Shown: positions 34,794 to 47,422 of the stretch, in pieces
Layout: each line of letters starts with the position of its first letter
Numbering within the stretch: position 1 is the first letter of the stretch
Assembly (NCBI RefSeq): GCF_000687475.1
Contig: NC_057317.1
Coordinates: 2,170,001-2,234,000, forward strand
Source: Ustilaginoidea virens
Taxonomy: Eukaryota > Ascomycota > Sordariomycetes > Hypocreales > Clavicipitaceae
DNA: 64,000 nucleotides
Direction: 5' to 3'
Made by a program: the position numbers and the translations under genes
The notes under the pieces: generated by a model
Seen by the model: only the letters and a program-made list of their open reading frames with translations
Databases searched by the model: none
Told to the model about the DNA's origin: nothing

Positions 34794-34872
34794 GCGTGAT
34801 CTGGGAATCGAACCCAGGGCTCCCCGACGCTGCGGATGGCAACGGAGAATTTTACCACTAAACCAATCACGC
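34794..34872 (-). tRNA. tRNA-Gly (GCC) with a short intron
   Basis: Read on the minus strand, the acceptor arms GCGTGAT and ATCACGC pair over seven bases. A D-arm with TTTAGTGGTAA follows, then the anticodon stem CTCCG paired with CGGGG. The loop TTGCCA has anticodon GCC. The T-arm CTGGG-TTCGATT-CCCAG is perfect. About nine extra bases lie right after the anticodon (position 37/38), the standard site of nuclear tRNA introns. Without them the length matches tRNA-Gly. No CCA is encoded, as expected for a eukaryotic gene. Confidence 0.93.
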
Positions 34873-35125
34873 CTCAATTGTTGAATGCCGGTTAATAATC
34901 AACACATATACGGCGAGTAGCGTCACCACAAAGACGGCCGTCTCGTCGCGGTCAATCGCTCTAGCAGGGACAACCTGTATACACTCGAGGCCGACGCTGT
35001 TGCACCTCATTTTACGGTCGCCGGAAAGATGCGATGCGTCAAGGGCCACTAGCCCGTTTATAGATTCTGCGTAAAACGCAAGAGATAAAGTTTCTGTCCT
35101 TCTACAGGCAATGTTGCGCGCGCCA

Positions 35126-37123
35126 TCAGTCAAGCTTGGCTGTGCCAGCTTGTGATGCGCCATTATCCGCCATGCCCCAACACGCCGTCACGCCGTCGTT
35201 GGCTTCATGTTCTGCTGGCTCCCACACAGCCTCAATCACACTCATCCTGCAGCCCGGCATCCTGGTGACTCCCTGGCGATAGGACTGTCAGCATCTCTCT
35301 CTCTCTGTGTCTCTTTCTCCCTTCATTTCTTTTTTTTTCTTTCAATTTTTTTATAGGCGGGAGGGATAAGGGGGGGGTTGGGTTTAACGCGCGCGGAAGA
35401 AGCAGCCGCACTCACCTTAAAGACAAATTGCTCATCTGCAGCTTGAAACAATGCCTTGAATTCTTGCTCCTCGCGCTCTTGCGCGTTGAGCAGGCTCAGC
35501 ATGATGAGATCCATGCTCCGTATCAACTTTTCGTCCCAGGGGTTCTCGGAACCGGGCTCCCGGAGACAGTGGTCGTTGATGACCACGCGCGCGCCAGGTT
35601 TCAGCGCAGGCACCAAGTTCTTTAGGAGCTTGATGGCATACGGGGTAGAGTAGTTGTGTAGGATCCATCGGAAAAAGTATACTAGTCTGCAGTCAACAAA
35701 GGCGGTGCTTTTCTGAGGAGGAGGAGGAGGAGGAGGAGCAGAAGAAGAGGGGAAGGAAAAAGGTTGGCAAAAGGGGTCTCAAAGGGTTGAGCAGGGCAAT
35801 TACCGTCTGCATTCTTCACTGGCTGCTCTCTGAAAAAGTCGTGCGCCTCGAACCGGATTCTTTCCGCCACGGACGCATCCTCGCAGATGGGCCTTGGTGC
35901 GCTGTTCACGGTTTTGGGAAGATCCTGGACGACAAACTTCATCTTGGTCCACTTCTTGGCCAGGTCCACGCACACGAATCCGTGACTGCCGCCGATATCG
36001 ACAAACGTTCCTCCCCGCTCATTGACCTCGGAAAAGTCATGGTTGTCTACGAAATAGCTGATCTGGTACCCTTCGCCTCCTGTCAAGCTGGCCATGGCTC
36101 CGCCCATCCTCTTTGCACGCGCCATGTCTTTGCCAAAGGTCACAAACATGGGCTCCCTCTCTACCGTGTCGAACGCAAAGTTGAAGCCCGTGGTGGCGAG
36201 AGAGGTAGCTTCAGGGTACGTCTTGAGAGCCTTGAGCACGTTTGCGGCAGCTGGGAAAATGTCTTCCGAGTTGAAACCGACCCAATCTTGCAGAGCGGCA
36301 TCCTCTGCCAGCAGGCGTGACGAGGCAGTGTGGGCAATCAATCCCGGCTTTGGCTCGCAAAAAATGCGGTTCGTCATGGCATGACGCAGCACGCGCGCCA
36401 AGTTTATAGGATCTAGTGTCGTTTTTTCCTGTAGCTTTGCGAGAGAGATGGCTTCATCAACCGGCACATGTTTGGCTAGAGTAGTAAAAGGAAAAGAAAA
36501 AAAAAGGTTGGCAACATTGTCCTGGCGGAGAAATAAGAAGCAAGGGTAAAGGGGCAAGCTTTCACATGTTCCCCCTTCCAAACTTACCAATGTCATAGTG
36601 ATTGATGATTTCCAGACTAAGCGTGTCCAAAAACTAGCAGGGACGTTGTTAGCACACTTTTGCTCCTAACAATTGGGGAACCAGTCGGGGGCATTCGACG
36701 TACACTCCAGACGCTCCATCGCACACTCTCTCGCGGCCCTCTGACCAAAGAGCCTAGCTCTTGGCTCGCGTGAACGATTGCTTGGCGGCTTCGTTGAATC
36801 TCAGGTGGCAGTGGAGGAAAATCTGCGGGTGCGTCGACTCCAAATCCTGGCTGCAGTGTCTCGTTCTTCCTCAGGTAGGCATCCAACTTCTCGGTCTCGG
36901 CCGTGATCAGCCTTGCCAACGCCAACAAGCGGGAGGCTCCGGTATTTGACGCGGCCTCGACGATGGTCGGCGTTGATGATGCAGCAGATTCTGGCTTCTG
37001 TCGAAGATGCTGCGTAAAGGTGGTAAAGGACCGCCTATGCTGTTTCTTTTTTGCTACTTCCGGGCCCGCGCCTGCGGGAGCAGCAGGCGTTTGCAACCAT
37101 GAGGGCACCTTGAACTTTCCCAT
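35126..37123 (-). CDS. SAM-dependent O-methyltransferase (COMT type)
   Basis: Five exons on the minus strand: 37123-36704, 36633-36588, 36475-35804, 35681-35416 and 35272-35126. Introns are 70, 112, 122 and 143 nt and all phases agree, giving 516 aa. The N-terminal 140 residues are partly disordered. A winged-helix dimerisation part follows (SLEIINHYDIAKHVPVDEA). The SAM-binding motif is TFVDIGGSHGF near residue 311. The region with FRWILHNYS has the likely catalytic base His388. The C-terminal MPGCRMSVIEAVW closes the fold; the last 30 residues extend beyond the usual end. Fungal members methylate phenolic or enolic hydroxyls of polyketides. It faces the PKS with only a tRNA between, which supports a tailoring role. 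The last exon was found only by splicing; another downstream end is possible but less likely. Confidence 0.93.
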
Positions 37124-38402
37124 TGCTGACTACGGGCAGCGCTAAACAAGTCCTAATGATCAAAGATGGCGGCCGCTTGGCAAGAGAATATTAGCGCAAG
37201 ATACAGAACTCTTAAGGCAACAACGAGAACTGTTGCGGATCCGGAAGAAAGAATGAGGGAAAACAAAAAAAATCAAAGGAAACAAAAATGACGGCAGAGA
37301 ACAAGCGACAGAGGGAGAAAGAATACAGTAAAACAAGAGCTAAGGTTCCGGCAGCGTCAAGACGCGCCAGGAAGCTCATGGGAAAGGGGACGACGTCAAG
37401 GGTTTGAACAAGTTCCGGCTTCACATCCATTGTTGGGTCACTTGATCCACCTCATGCACGACACCTCTTCAATATCAAGGCTAGGCACGTATGCAGTACA
37501 TGAAGGGTCATGGTAACTACCTGTCAGCCATGACGGCCAAATAGGCACATGGTTGTGTTATCGGATGGGGCTGCAGCTCGCTTGCACAATATCGTCCAGA
37601 GTGGATCTTGAGAACCTTTCAGCCCGCAGGTTGCGACGTGTGCACCAAGTTGGGGTGAGATAACACACATGGCCTCTTGGGGGTTGACCGTTGACGTAGT
37701 TTCTTGGGAGTTGAAGCGTCCGGTGAGTCTTTTCTTTTTGCTTCCTTTTTTTTTTTTTTGTTTGTTGTTGTTTTTATTAATTCCTCCCTTTCCCCCGTTT
37801 CGGCCCTCTTTGCTCCGAAACGGATTCAGTCAGTAGGGCGTCAGAATGCCGGTGGGCTGTTGTTGATGTCTGTTGGTTCGAACTCGGCATAGTTGTTGGT
37901 TCCTGGCCCAACGGGCGGCAAAACCTTAGTTGCGGCAGATCCAGACTGTCGGGTCGAAACAGGACCCCCTGTTGGTCGCATTCGTTGCACCCCTTTGAGC
38001 AGGCGAGAAGAACGGGTGGTGCGACCCAGCCAGGCTTCCCACGTGGATCAGTCGAGGGAAACGACCGTTGGGCTTTGGCGAACAAAATGCCTGGCCTCGC
38101 GCAGAGCTTGCGAAAAAGCAAAAAAAAAAAAAAAAAAAAAAAAAGGAGGACAAAAGGGAAAGCAAGGGAAAGCAATGGGGGGGGGGAGGGGGATGCAAGA
38201 CTGCAAGACTGCAAGACTGCAAGTAAACAAGGGCAAAGGAAGGGGATGCGAGCCTGCGAGGCAAAATTGACCGCCATTGGAGAGGCAAAGAGAAGTTGCA
38301 TGGGACTCACCATGCGGGATGGCGGGATGCGTTTTTGGGTTTCCGGGTTTCCGGCAGCGTCCAGCCTTTGCTCCGTTGCTCCTTCTGTTATTTTCGTCCC
38401 GC

Positions 38403-38430
38403 GCTGCTGCTGCTGCTGCTGCTGCTGCTC
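38403..38430. repeat. CTG trinucleotide microsatellite
   Basis: Nine consecutive GCT/CTG triplets followed by imperfect CTGCCGCTC copies to about 38460. No supported coding exon overlaps it. Confidence 0.8.
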
Positions 38431-38735
38431 CTGTCGTTCCTGCCGCTCCTGCCGCTCCTGCTTGTTCTTGTTCTCCTTTTTTCCTTCTGCCCCCTCGCCA
38501 AAATCGACAAAGGCGCGGCCGACGATGACGCACACGTCCGCGCACACACCCTGGTGACCGTTTCCCCTCCCTGCTCGCTGCCTTTGCCCCGTTTCGTTAG
38601 GTTTAGATCGGATTGTTTTTTTCTGCAAAGAGGCAGCCCCCCGGCCGAGTTTGTCCTCCGGCGACGATGCTGGCCTTGAAGGGGGGGGGAAGGGGGGGTG
38701 TGTCGACTCTCTCGGTGTGGCTGGATGGTGTTCCG

Positions 38736-38821
38736 GCGTCCAGCGTCCAGCGTCCAGCGTCCAACGTCCAGCGTCCAGCGTGTCCCCTTGTCTGGCGGTA
38801 TGTATGTATGTATGTATGTAT
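38736..38821. repeat. GCGTCCA minisatellite followed by TATG repeat
   Basis: Six to seven copies of the 7-bp unit GCGTCCA, one with an A substitution, are followed 18 bases later by a TATG tetranucleotide repeat at 38799-38821. Both are non-coding. Confidence 0.8.
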
Positions 38822-40586
38822 ACTTTGCTGGGCCGGCGGCGTACCAAGCAAACGGATGGCGAAGCAGAGGAAGGGGTGGTGAATCGGGGGCCGACGGTTC
38901 CCAAGGGGACAGCTACAGGAGAGAAAAAAGATGGGGGATATGGCGACGACCTTTTAACACCCATCATCTCCCTCGCCACGCCCGAAAGAAGCACAGTTGA
39001 CACTTTGTGGTGAATTGGCGTCGCAGTTGATGCCACCACCTGAGAACCCCCCAGATTCACCCCAAAGCCCGCCGCCCTACTCCCGTTTTCAAATTGAATT
39101 CTGCCGGATTTATCCAAGGCTCTGCCTCCCCTAGTCAGTAGCCAGCCAGCTGGGGTCAACTGGAAAGAGGGGAGGGGAGGGGGGGGGAACCACCATCCAT
39201 TAGCTCGGAACCTAGCGCCTTTGCGCCTTGGACTTGTGATTCGCGACCCCAGAGAAAAAATGTCCAATTCGGACACGAAGCTAGCGAACGATCAGGCAGC
39301 CCACATGCCCATCCCCCCCTGCCCCCATGCCCCCATGCCCCCATGCCCCATGCTTATCCCCCCCATCACGGGCCGGGGGTCTGGGGGCCTGGGGGACCGT
39401 CACAAATCGGCAGCTGTGGGTCTCTGCGTCTGCGTTCTCTGCAGTCTCTGCGCACGCCGCAAAGAGTGGGGGAGACGAGAAAAATGCAGTGTCGCAGACC
39501 CCCGGGAACCAGCGCCTCGGTCCGTCGTGACATACATGACGGCGAAAGCGTGCAGCAGGGTCATTCGTTGACTTGTCGTCGATTGATTCCCGACATTGGA
39601 CAATGCCCAGCCGGCCCGATGCGGAGAAGGAGAATGCATGGCAGGCAGGGCCAGCAAACGCGACATGGAGCAGGCAAGGCAGCATTTGGGATTTCCTCCA
39701 ATGTTGGCTTCCGAGTTCCCACCACGCCCGGATTTTAGAAAAAATAAAAAAAAATAAAAAAAAATAAAAAGAAAAGTCCCTGTGTAATCTTACTTTGGGG
39801 CCCCTTTTATTCATTTGTTTATTAATTTGTTCGTGAATTTGTTTTTGTCGTGGTGGCTGCTTTGAGCCTCGCTAAGCCGACAAGACAAGCCCAGTAATCT
39901 TACTTGGTGGCTTCCATGTTGCTTTTTTTCCCCATCACATCTTGTCAGGAGTCGGGACTTGGGCAAGAAGCCAGCCAGCCAGCCAGCACCTGGGCAGCCC
40001 TTTCGTGTCGCAGGCGCACGATGCATCTACCGAACGGATGCTGGGAAAGGGGGCCGACGACGATGCGGCGAGCTCGAGTCAGTCGGGGACACGAAACAGC
40101 TGCTCGTGAGTGCTCATCTGCATCCGGCATGCTGGCTGTGCTTGCTCGGTATGCTTGCTCGGTACATATGTATGCTCGGTACGGAGTATGTATGCTCGGT
40201 TTGTTTTGGTGCGTTTGGTGTCAGTGTTTGGTGTCAGTGTTTGGTTGCAGGCAGGACAGCAAGCCTGCCTTGTCTAACCAGTTGACTTGTTCTGGTCTGG
40301 TTCCGGTCTGGTTCGTTCCGGTCTGATCTGGTCTGGTCTGGCATCGATCCATGGGACACGAAACTTGTCCCAGGCCACTGTATCTGGGTCGTGTATCTAT
40401 CTGGCTGGCATTGACAGAGTAAGCAAGCTGTCGCGGGACATTCCTTCCCACCCACCCTCTCTCAATTCCCCGCCCAAGGCCCGCGCCTGCCCGCTGGCGA
40501 TTTTGATTGGCCGTGCTGCATCCAAGTTTGTCCACCCGTTCGTTGTTCACAACCTCCCTCCCCCTCCTGCACATGTGTCAATTGAT

Positions 40587-40620
<34 letters not shown>

Positions 40621-41651
40621 CCCTTTCTCGTCGTTGCGTCCAGGACGCGGGAGCCAAAATTCGCCGGCAGCAAGTGACGTATCATATGCTCAGCCGTGAA
40701 CCTGCCGATCTCGCGCATTGATTGTTTGCTCGCTTCTTACAGTAACAGCCGCCCAACTTCGTCCCGACTCCCATTCCCGACTTCCCGTGGCAAAGCAAAC
40801 CGCTGAGCCACCTGCAGCAAGAACAATAAGCTTTCCCACCATCGAGTAGCCGGATTAGCGGTTTTGTATCGAGCCTTGGCAAATCTTGGCAACAGACATC
40901 TTCAACGCCCGACTTTGGTATAGCGTGCCCAAAAACAACACGACGTCTCTTTATCGAGTCCCCGGTCAGAGGAGCAACTGTCGCCAAAAAAAAAAAAAAG
41001 AATTCAGGCCCGTTTTTTTTTTTTTTTTTTTAATTATTGCTCGCCGCCACCAGCCAGAGCTCATCGTTTTTGTATTGATCCAATCAAACGTCCCATGTCC
41101 GGCTGCATTCCCAACCTTGCTTCATGCCTTCTTGCTCCCATCACACACGCTCAGCAGCCAGTGTTGGTGCAAGTCGCGGCGGTGAGTCGTAGAACAGGGG
41201 CCGGAGGAGACGAGCAAGATCCTCCGCCGATAGATGCCCCTTTACCGACTGCATTGCGCTCTGCTCTTTTCCTCAATGCGGAAGCCTGGGGGGCACCGGG
41301 GGTCGCCATACATGCATCCGCATCGCTGCCCATCTATCAGTGTTTCACCCTAATCCACGCCAGACGGCACGCGAGCTGCGCAGGACCGTGGACAAGATCT
41401 GTTCAGGCCGTAGAGACGGGCAACATGACCCTGGCCTTTGTAGCTATCACATCACTCACTGTACTCACATGGTCGTGACGGTATTTAAACTGGCCATCAG
41501 AGTAAAAATTGCCTTTTGACAACCACACAACCCCCACCCCTTCTCCGTCCCCTCCTTTCGCTGACGTGTAGAAATCAACGTAACAATGGTAAGCGAAACC
41601 TAATTGCAAGCCCAAGCGAGCATTCACCAAAAAAAAAAAGGGGGGGGGGAG

Positions 41652-41690
<39 letters not shown>

Positions 41691-41888
41691 ACCATCCGTT
41701 CAAGCTGCAACCGATTTTCCCCCAGTATTGCCGTGACCAAGAACAGCAGACCGCAGTCAAGCAGCCAAAACAAGTCTCCAAAGCCCAACCATCAATCCTC
41801 CAACCCTCGCCGCCCCCCTCTCTGTTTTCAAGACATTGTCAATTGTCACGAGAGGTTGCTTTGTCTTCGGACAAGTATTCTTATTCAG

Positions 41889-43822
41889 TCAGTATGCTGT
41901 GGTCGGCTTTTGCCCGTAAACTATATACAATGGCATATACATCAGAGCGGTGTTATCATGGTAGGCTCGTCTCACTTCCATGAGAAACATCTCGACTTGC
42001 TCGCGGTTCCAGCGTAGTCCACGAGTCAGCGGCCCCAGAGCAATGGCTTGGAGGCCGTCCAGAAGGATGGTCCGCCAGTACAGCCCCACTGTCTTGAGCA
42101 CCTTGTTCTTGGGCCATGTCCCTATGGGCACATGAAACACTCTTTCAGTCACATTGGTGAAGCCGGCTTCTTCCATCTTGCGGGGAAGGTTTCCGCCAGC
42201 CGAAATCTCCAGGTCTACGCCCAGAGCATCAAGGCCCTCGGTGATCAAGGTCCAGAATTTGGCAACAGGATGTTCTGGGGGTACGCTGCCGTCCACATTG
42301 GCACTGCGAGGTCTGTGGTGAATCTCTTGCATCTCAATCCAGGCGCCGGGTTTGAGGTGCCTAGCCAAACTGTGTCAGTTTTCCGTCCCCCGACATTTCT
42401 TGACCCCTCCACCCCCGAACAACGGGCGACGGGCGACGGGCGACGACAGGTACGTAGACTCACTCGAAAGCTCTTCTGTACAGTGTATCCCAGTCCTTTA
42501 TAGCCATGACTGTGTGACGAGAATGGATGTAGTCAAAGTGATTTCGTGGGTATAACCAAGGTGATTCCGCATCATCAACCATGAATCGCACGTTGGGAGG
42601 TAGCCAGTCCGGCTGGATGGGAGACAGGTCGACGCCTAGGATGTGCGCGCTCGGAAACATATCACCCACTAGATGAGAGGAGGAGTCAACTCCGACAGTC
42701 GGGCTCTTTGCGTCGCCGTTGGTCAGGCCGAAACCAGCAGCAGCACTTACTTTCTATGGCCCAGATCCCAGTACCTGTACCAATGTCCAGCATTTCTTGC
42801 GGGTTGCTGCCGATGGGAGCAAAATGCAATTTCTGACTGCATAACAGTTTCACCATGGCGTGTTTCATATCCTCTCTTTCCTGCTCCACATCATCGTTGG
42901 GAAAGTTGTAGTGGCCTTCTCGAAATCGGTGGTACCTTCGCCCGTTTTCAAACATGTAATCTCGAACCGACGACTCCGCCGACGTGCTGGCCGAACTGAA
43001 TCCATCGCTTTCGTAGCCTCCATCCGACCCATTTTCGGATTCTGGGTTGTTATCGGCAATGATTGACTCCTCGGCTTGGACAAGGGCTTCTTGTGCGATT
43101 TCTTCCTGCTGTGGCGTCGAAAGATCCGGGAACATGAACGTTCCGTTTGGATGCCGTAGTGGTGACGAGAGAAGCGACTCTCGCCTGTCCACGTATTCGG
43201 GCTGTTCGTCGACGCAGGCGTTCTCGTTACCGCCCTGTCTGTCTGGGGGTGCGTCGTTTGCCTCTAGATCCAGATTTGCTGCCGTCTCCCTTGGTTTGCT
43301 GGTCGACCAACCCGACGAGGCATCACTCTCTTCCAGAAGCAGTCCTCGCGGATCTGCTTTGAGCCTAGCAGACGAGGATAGAGGAGCTAGCTGGATCCGA
43401 CTTTGGACAAAGCTGCCACTCGTACTCGTTTGTAGCATTGAAATGGAAGGCAGCTCTGCGTGTGGAGACATGTGCGGCAACTCGTTAGTTTCCTGATCAA
43501 CAGCGCCACCAGCAGACACGTGTGTGGTGTTGGTCTGGAATTCCTGTGAGGCTCCTGGGTCGCGACGGATTTGGGGCAGTCTATTGTCGCTCAGACCTTG
43601 AGTTTGTGTAACCCCAACATTTTCGGAAGCTTCCCCGGTACTTTGACGGCTTTGTTGGTAAACTTGCGTGTTGGAGGTTTGCGTGCCGGTGGAATCCGTT
43701 GGCTCTATCAATGCAGCTATGCCAAGAACTGAGCGAGAGTAGTCGGGGTCACGGCGTTGTCTCACGGAGGCGTCCTCTGCAGAAGCGCTGCCACACGCAT
43801 CCAGGGAAGATGGTCGATACAT
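41889..43822 (-). CDS. LaeA-like SAM methyltransferase
   Basis: Three exons on the minus strand: 43822-42751, 42668-42464 and 42360-41889. Introns are 82 and 103 nt (GTAAGT and GTGAGT donors, TAG acceptors), giving 582 aa. Residues 1-260 are Ser/Gln/Asp-rich and look disordered. A conserved entry follows with ENGRRYHRFREGHYNFPNDD. SAM motif I is LDIGTGTGIWAIE (about 345-357), then GVDLSPIQPDWLPPNVRF and FDYIHSRH, the signature order of LaeA/TAM-like fungal methyltransferases. The C-terminal part has HLKPGAWIEMQE. LaeA itself is a nuclear global regulator of secondary metabolism. Paralogues like this one are numerous and may act locally or as tailoring enzymes. Its place about 5 kb beyond the O-methyltransferase makes cluster membership possible but unproven. 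The N-terminal extension is longer than in LaeA (about 375 aa in total). Confidence 0.92.
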
Positions 43823-46800
43823 TATCAGTCAGTGTGGAGGAAGAAGAGAAAAGGCGAACCAAGAGCGTTTCTTTTTCTCTCTCTCTCTCTCTTTTCTTGC
43901 TGCCGAATCTCAAACTGAGTCTCCAAATTTTTACTGCATAACCCGCGTTGCAGCAAAACGAGCCAAGTTCGGCCGCCTGAGCTTTGTCGGGTTGCCACTC
44001 ATTAACGCGGGCCGGGAAGAAGCAACAGGTTCGCTCCTAGATGAAGGCGATGAAAGCCGGCAACGGTGCGGATAGCCGTGTGGTCGCGAGAACGGTGGCA
44101 CGCGTCTGGGTGAAGACTTCAAAGATGGGTGCTCTGATGAACGGGGAGCCGGTTTCGTGGCACCCCTGACATTACCTAGCAGTTATATGCGTGCGCATAC
44201 ATACACGTACACCACGAGATGTACACTGCGACACACCTAAATGTCCAAGGCAGTATTCCGATGGCTGAATGCAGAATTTTCTGCGGACGAGCTTCAGTCG
44301 TTGGTGCAACGTCGGAGTTTTGGCCTTGACGAAGGGGGCAAAAGGCGATTAGATGATGACGACGAACGAGGCGATGAAATGGCAAGGAGGAAAATATGGA
44401 GTCGGGGCAGCAGAATAGAGATGATGGCCACGCAAAGTTTGCTTTGCCTCCTAGGTGATAATGCAAGATCTAACAATCACCTCTGTGTGACGACCAGACT
44501 TGATAGTGGGGGGGTGAAGGGGAGGGAAGGGTACTGGCCCAAGGGGGATCCAGGCCAACCAAGGTGGAATGAATGAGGAAGGGAAGTGATATCTGATGCG
44601 ATTTGCTGTCGTCGGGCAGCCGATGAACTTGTAACCCCAGCTTTAGCGATTTTGAAGCTGCGTAAGGTACCTAGGGGGACTTGCCTCACGGAGATACATA
44701 AGGTAGGACCTGCGTACCGGAAAGGTACCTAGGTATCTGAGTGGAAGGTAAAAACCTCCTCCTGGGTACCTACCTCCTTGGAAGGTACCTACGTCCAAGG
44801 GGGCATTTACGGCATAAATCGAGAAGGACGGGTAGTGATTCAATGAGCAGTGACCAGTGACCATTGACTCTTGAGTTGCGGCCAGATAATGGGACCTACG
44901 CGACGCAAACCTACAACCAGACTTTGCAAGCCTGCTCTTTTTCATCGCAACATACATACCAAGCTGTTCCGCAGCGAGAACCGGACAGCTATTCCTAGAC
45001 CGTAAGCCAGCGGCAGCTAGCGCTTGGGTTTGTGGTGGCCTAAGTGGCCCTGGTGGGTACGGCGGAGTAGCGGCACGCGCTGGGAGGGGAGGCGGGGGGG
45101 GGGGGGTTACAACGGAGGTACTCCGTACTTGGGTTGGGGGGACGGCTGGGGGGGGATGGAGATGGGGGATCGGGGATGGAGATGGGGGCGGGGATCAGAG
45201 GCCTTCACCAGACTCTACTCTTCCTATACGAAGTACACATTACACTGTACGAGCACGTTAAACAAAGGAGCATTTCGATGATTGGCCTCTTCCACAGCAA
45301 GCAGGAATGGGGGGTCCAGTCTGGTGTTTGTTGTGCCGTCATCGTCATGCCTTTGGCGGCACGACCTCTCCTCTGATTTTTAGATTGATTTCCAACTACG
45401 GAGTACCCCGTACCTACCAGACAGTACCAGACCTAAATTAAGGCTGGGACCAGCGGACCTCAAGCTGGAACCTGGGGACCGAGAGGGCCCACTGTGCTCC
45501 AGTCCGTAGCGCGCCTTTCAGCGCCCCCTTCGTAGCCACGCGAAATTTGGCGGCCCCAATGCGCAGGGCGGACAAGACAGGCAGCGTCAAGCGACGAGAC
45601 TGGAACGTTCAACGTTGCTGGCAATGGACGACGTGGGCTGCACGCCAAGAGTCGCACAAAGGCTTACATGTACTCCGTACTCCGTACGTGGCACCGGGCT
45701 TCCGTACTACGACTTTCCTCGGGAGGTATTCAGCGGACAATATGGATTGCGGACGTTATCCCGGCCCAAATGCTCCGCGAGTTCCGCATCGGCAGAGGGT
45801 CAAGCTTTAGACCCTGATTTCCCTGCCTGAAGTTGACGTTTCGAGGTACGTAAGCTGCCTCTAACCTGGAGAGGTCAGCTTTGGTACATGTACATGGCCA
45901 CCTGTGCCTCTTGGAAGGTCTTGGTCTGCTGGTTACGGAGTACATGTATGTCGTTAGGCATCCCCACCTGGTGAAACCTTCCCATGTTCAGGGCATACTA
46001 CTCCGTACGGACGTAGAGGACGTGGATGCGCTGGTTGAAATGCGTCAACTGTCTGGTGTCGACGGGCTCGACGGGGGTCAACGGGGGCTGCCTACATACT
46101 GTACCAGACCTATCTGGCCTGGTTATGCCGGGCCGGCAATTATTGATGGGCTATATTATTGACTGACCCCCTTCTGGCGGTCAAGCATCCAGCTCATTTT
46201 GTACTCCGTACCGCGCATCAAACCTTCACAGTCAACAGGCAGCTAGAAGGGATCCTTTTTTTATTTTTTTTTATTTTTTTTTTATTTTTTTTTTCCCCTT
46301 TGCAACAAATTCATCCCCGCGCTCGAGTGTCAATCGATAGGCTCCTGGTCTAGTAGCCATGGGCCCGGCATAACTGGTATCCCCGCTTACCGGCGCCTCT
46401 TGCAGATCGGTCGGTTGAGGCTGACGAAAGCAACCTTTGCGTCAAATTCATTGTCGTGTCTCGAGTCATTCACCCGCTCACTCCCCCTTCCACAGGACAA
46501 CAGACAGACAGACAGACACCACAGACAGGACAAAGTCGAGCCCGTCCGCATGTCCCCATCTGGTTTTCGTTGCAGTCAACCGCAGGCGCCGTGGGAGTAA
46601 GGCAAGTCGTGGGCTTGGGAGCCAAAAGATGACCAGTCGATCCCGTGCATCCACGCAAACCCTCCCGGTCCCAGAGTCTACCACACCTGGTCTTGCTTGT
46701 TCTGGGTGGGCTATGTAGGAGCAAAAAAGTATAACTTGATTCTCTGGCTGAGACGTGACCGATGCATCCAAACTGCAACTCGTGCACAATCGCTGCGGAA

Positions 46801-47422
46801 AGCCCGAACACACAAACTCCAACCCAGGCCAGGGCATTCGAGGAGAACGAAGGAGCTCGACGCCGTCCAAGGCCTTTCCAACTCGGGACGGACGGCTGCC
46901 CTGTGCAGGGTGGGAGCAGCCAAGCGGCTCTGGCCAGCCTTTGGTCGTCCAGCGCAGGACAAATGCCTCGTCAGGGTGGCTTTGTTCTTGGAATTCTTGG
47001 AATTGTTGGAATTCTTGGAATCCGGGCTGGGGCTAGAGCGCCAGGGTTTGTTTTTGTGCCTCCAGGAGCCCATGAGCCGTGGGCAAGCTGTGGTTTTGGG
47101 ACGTGGCGACTCGATATATTCGACTTGATTTTATTTTCCATGCCTCGGAGTCGAGCCTGGACGGATCAAAATATCCATCGCATTTTCGTGTCCACTTTTT
47201 CGCAGACGGGCAAATGGTTAGTCTAGTTTTTTTTTTTTTTTTTTTTTTCGTTAGTTTGCCTTTTGTCCAACCGTTCGTCCAGCTGGCACATGATGCCGTT
47301 CGTTGACTCCCGTGCAAAAGGCCGTCTTTTTTTTTTTCCCTGCCAACGTGAGGGGCCTACCATGCAAGAACGGTTTCTGCACCCAGGGCTAACAGTATGT
47401 CTCGTCTCGCCCGCCCGAACCA
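43823..47422. other. Gene-poor region rich in short palindromes
   Basis: No gene was recognised over 3.6 kb. Dense copies of GTACTCCGTAC-type elements occur (45118-45128, 45397-45406, 45670-45688, 45934-45943, 45998-46010, 46201-46211). TACCTAGGTA-type elements occur at 44665 and 44726-44735. A TTTTTTTATT tract is at 46256-46293, a CAGACAGACAGA run at 46501-46520, and a T run at 47227-47249. The left end is the likely promoter of the LaeA-like gene. Confidence 0.5.

Larger units (their letters stand above)
37124..41888. other. 4.8 kb low-complexity region without a supported gene
   Basis: This stretch has many simple repeats: T run 37748-37760, A run about 38118-38143, CTG repeat 38403-38430, GCGTCCA repeat 38736-38781, TATG repeat 38799-38821, CCCCCATG repeats about 39315-39350, AAAAATAAA repeats about 39737-39770, GTGTTTGGT repeats 40205-40245, GGTCTGGTTC repeats 40288-40345, T run about 40588-40620, and GA repeat about 41655-41690. 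Long open frames here run through these repeats and are not credible genes. The left end is the likely promoter of the O-methyltransferase gene. Confidence 0.5.

Noticed and set aside
37777..39276. 499-codon minus-strand open frame
   Set aside because: It reads through A runs, a CTG repeat, the 7-bp minisatellite and the TATG repeat (poly-Phe, poly-Gln, Tyr-Ile-His-Thr). It has no conserved-looking segment.
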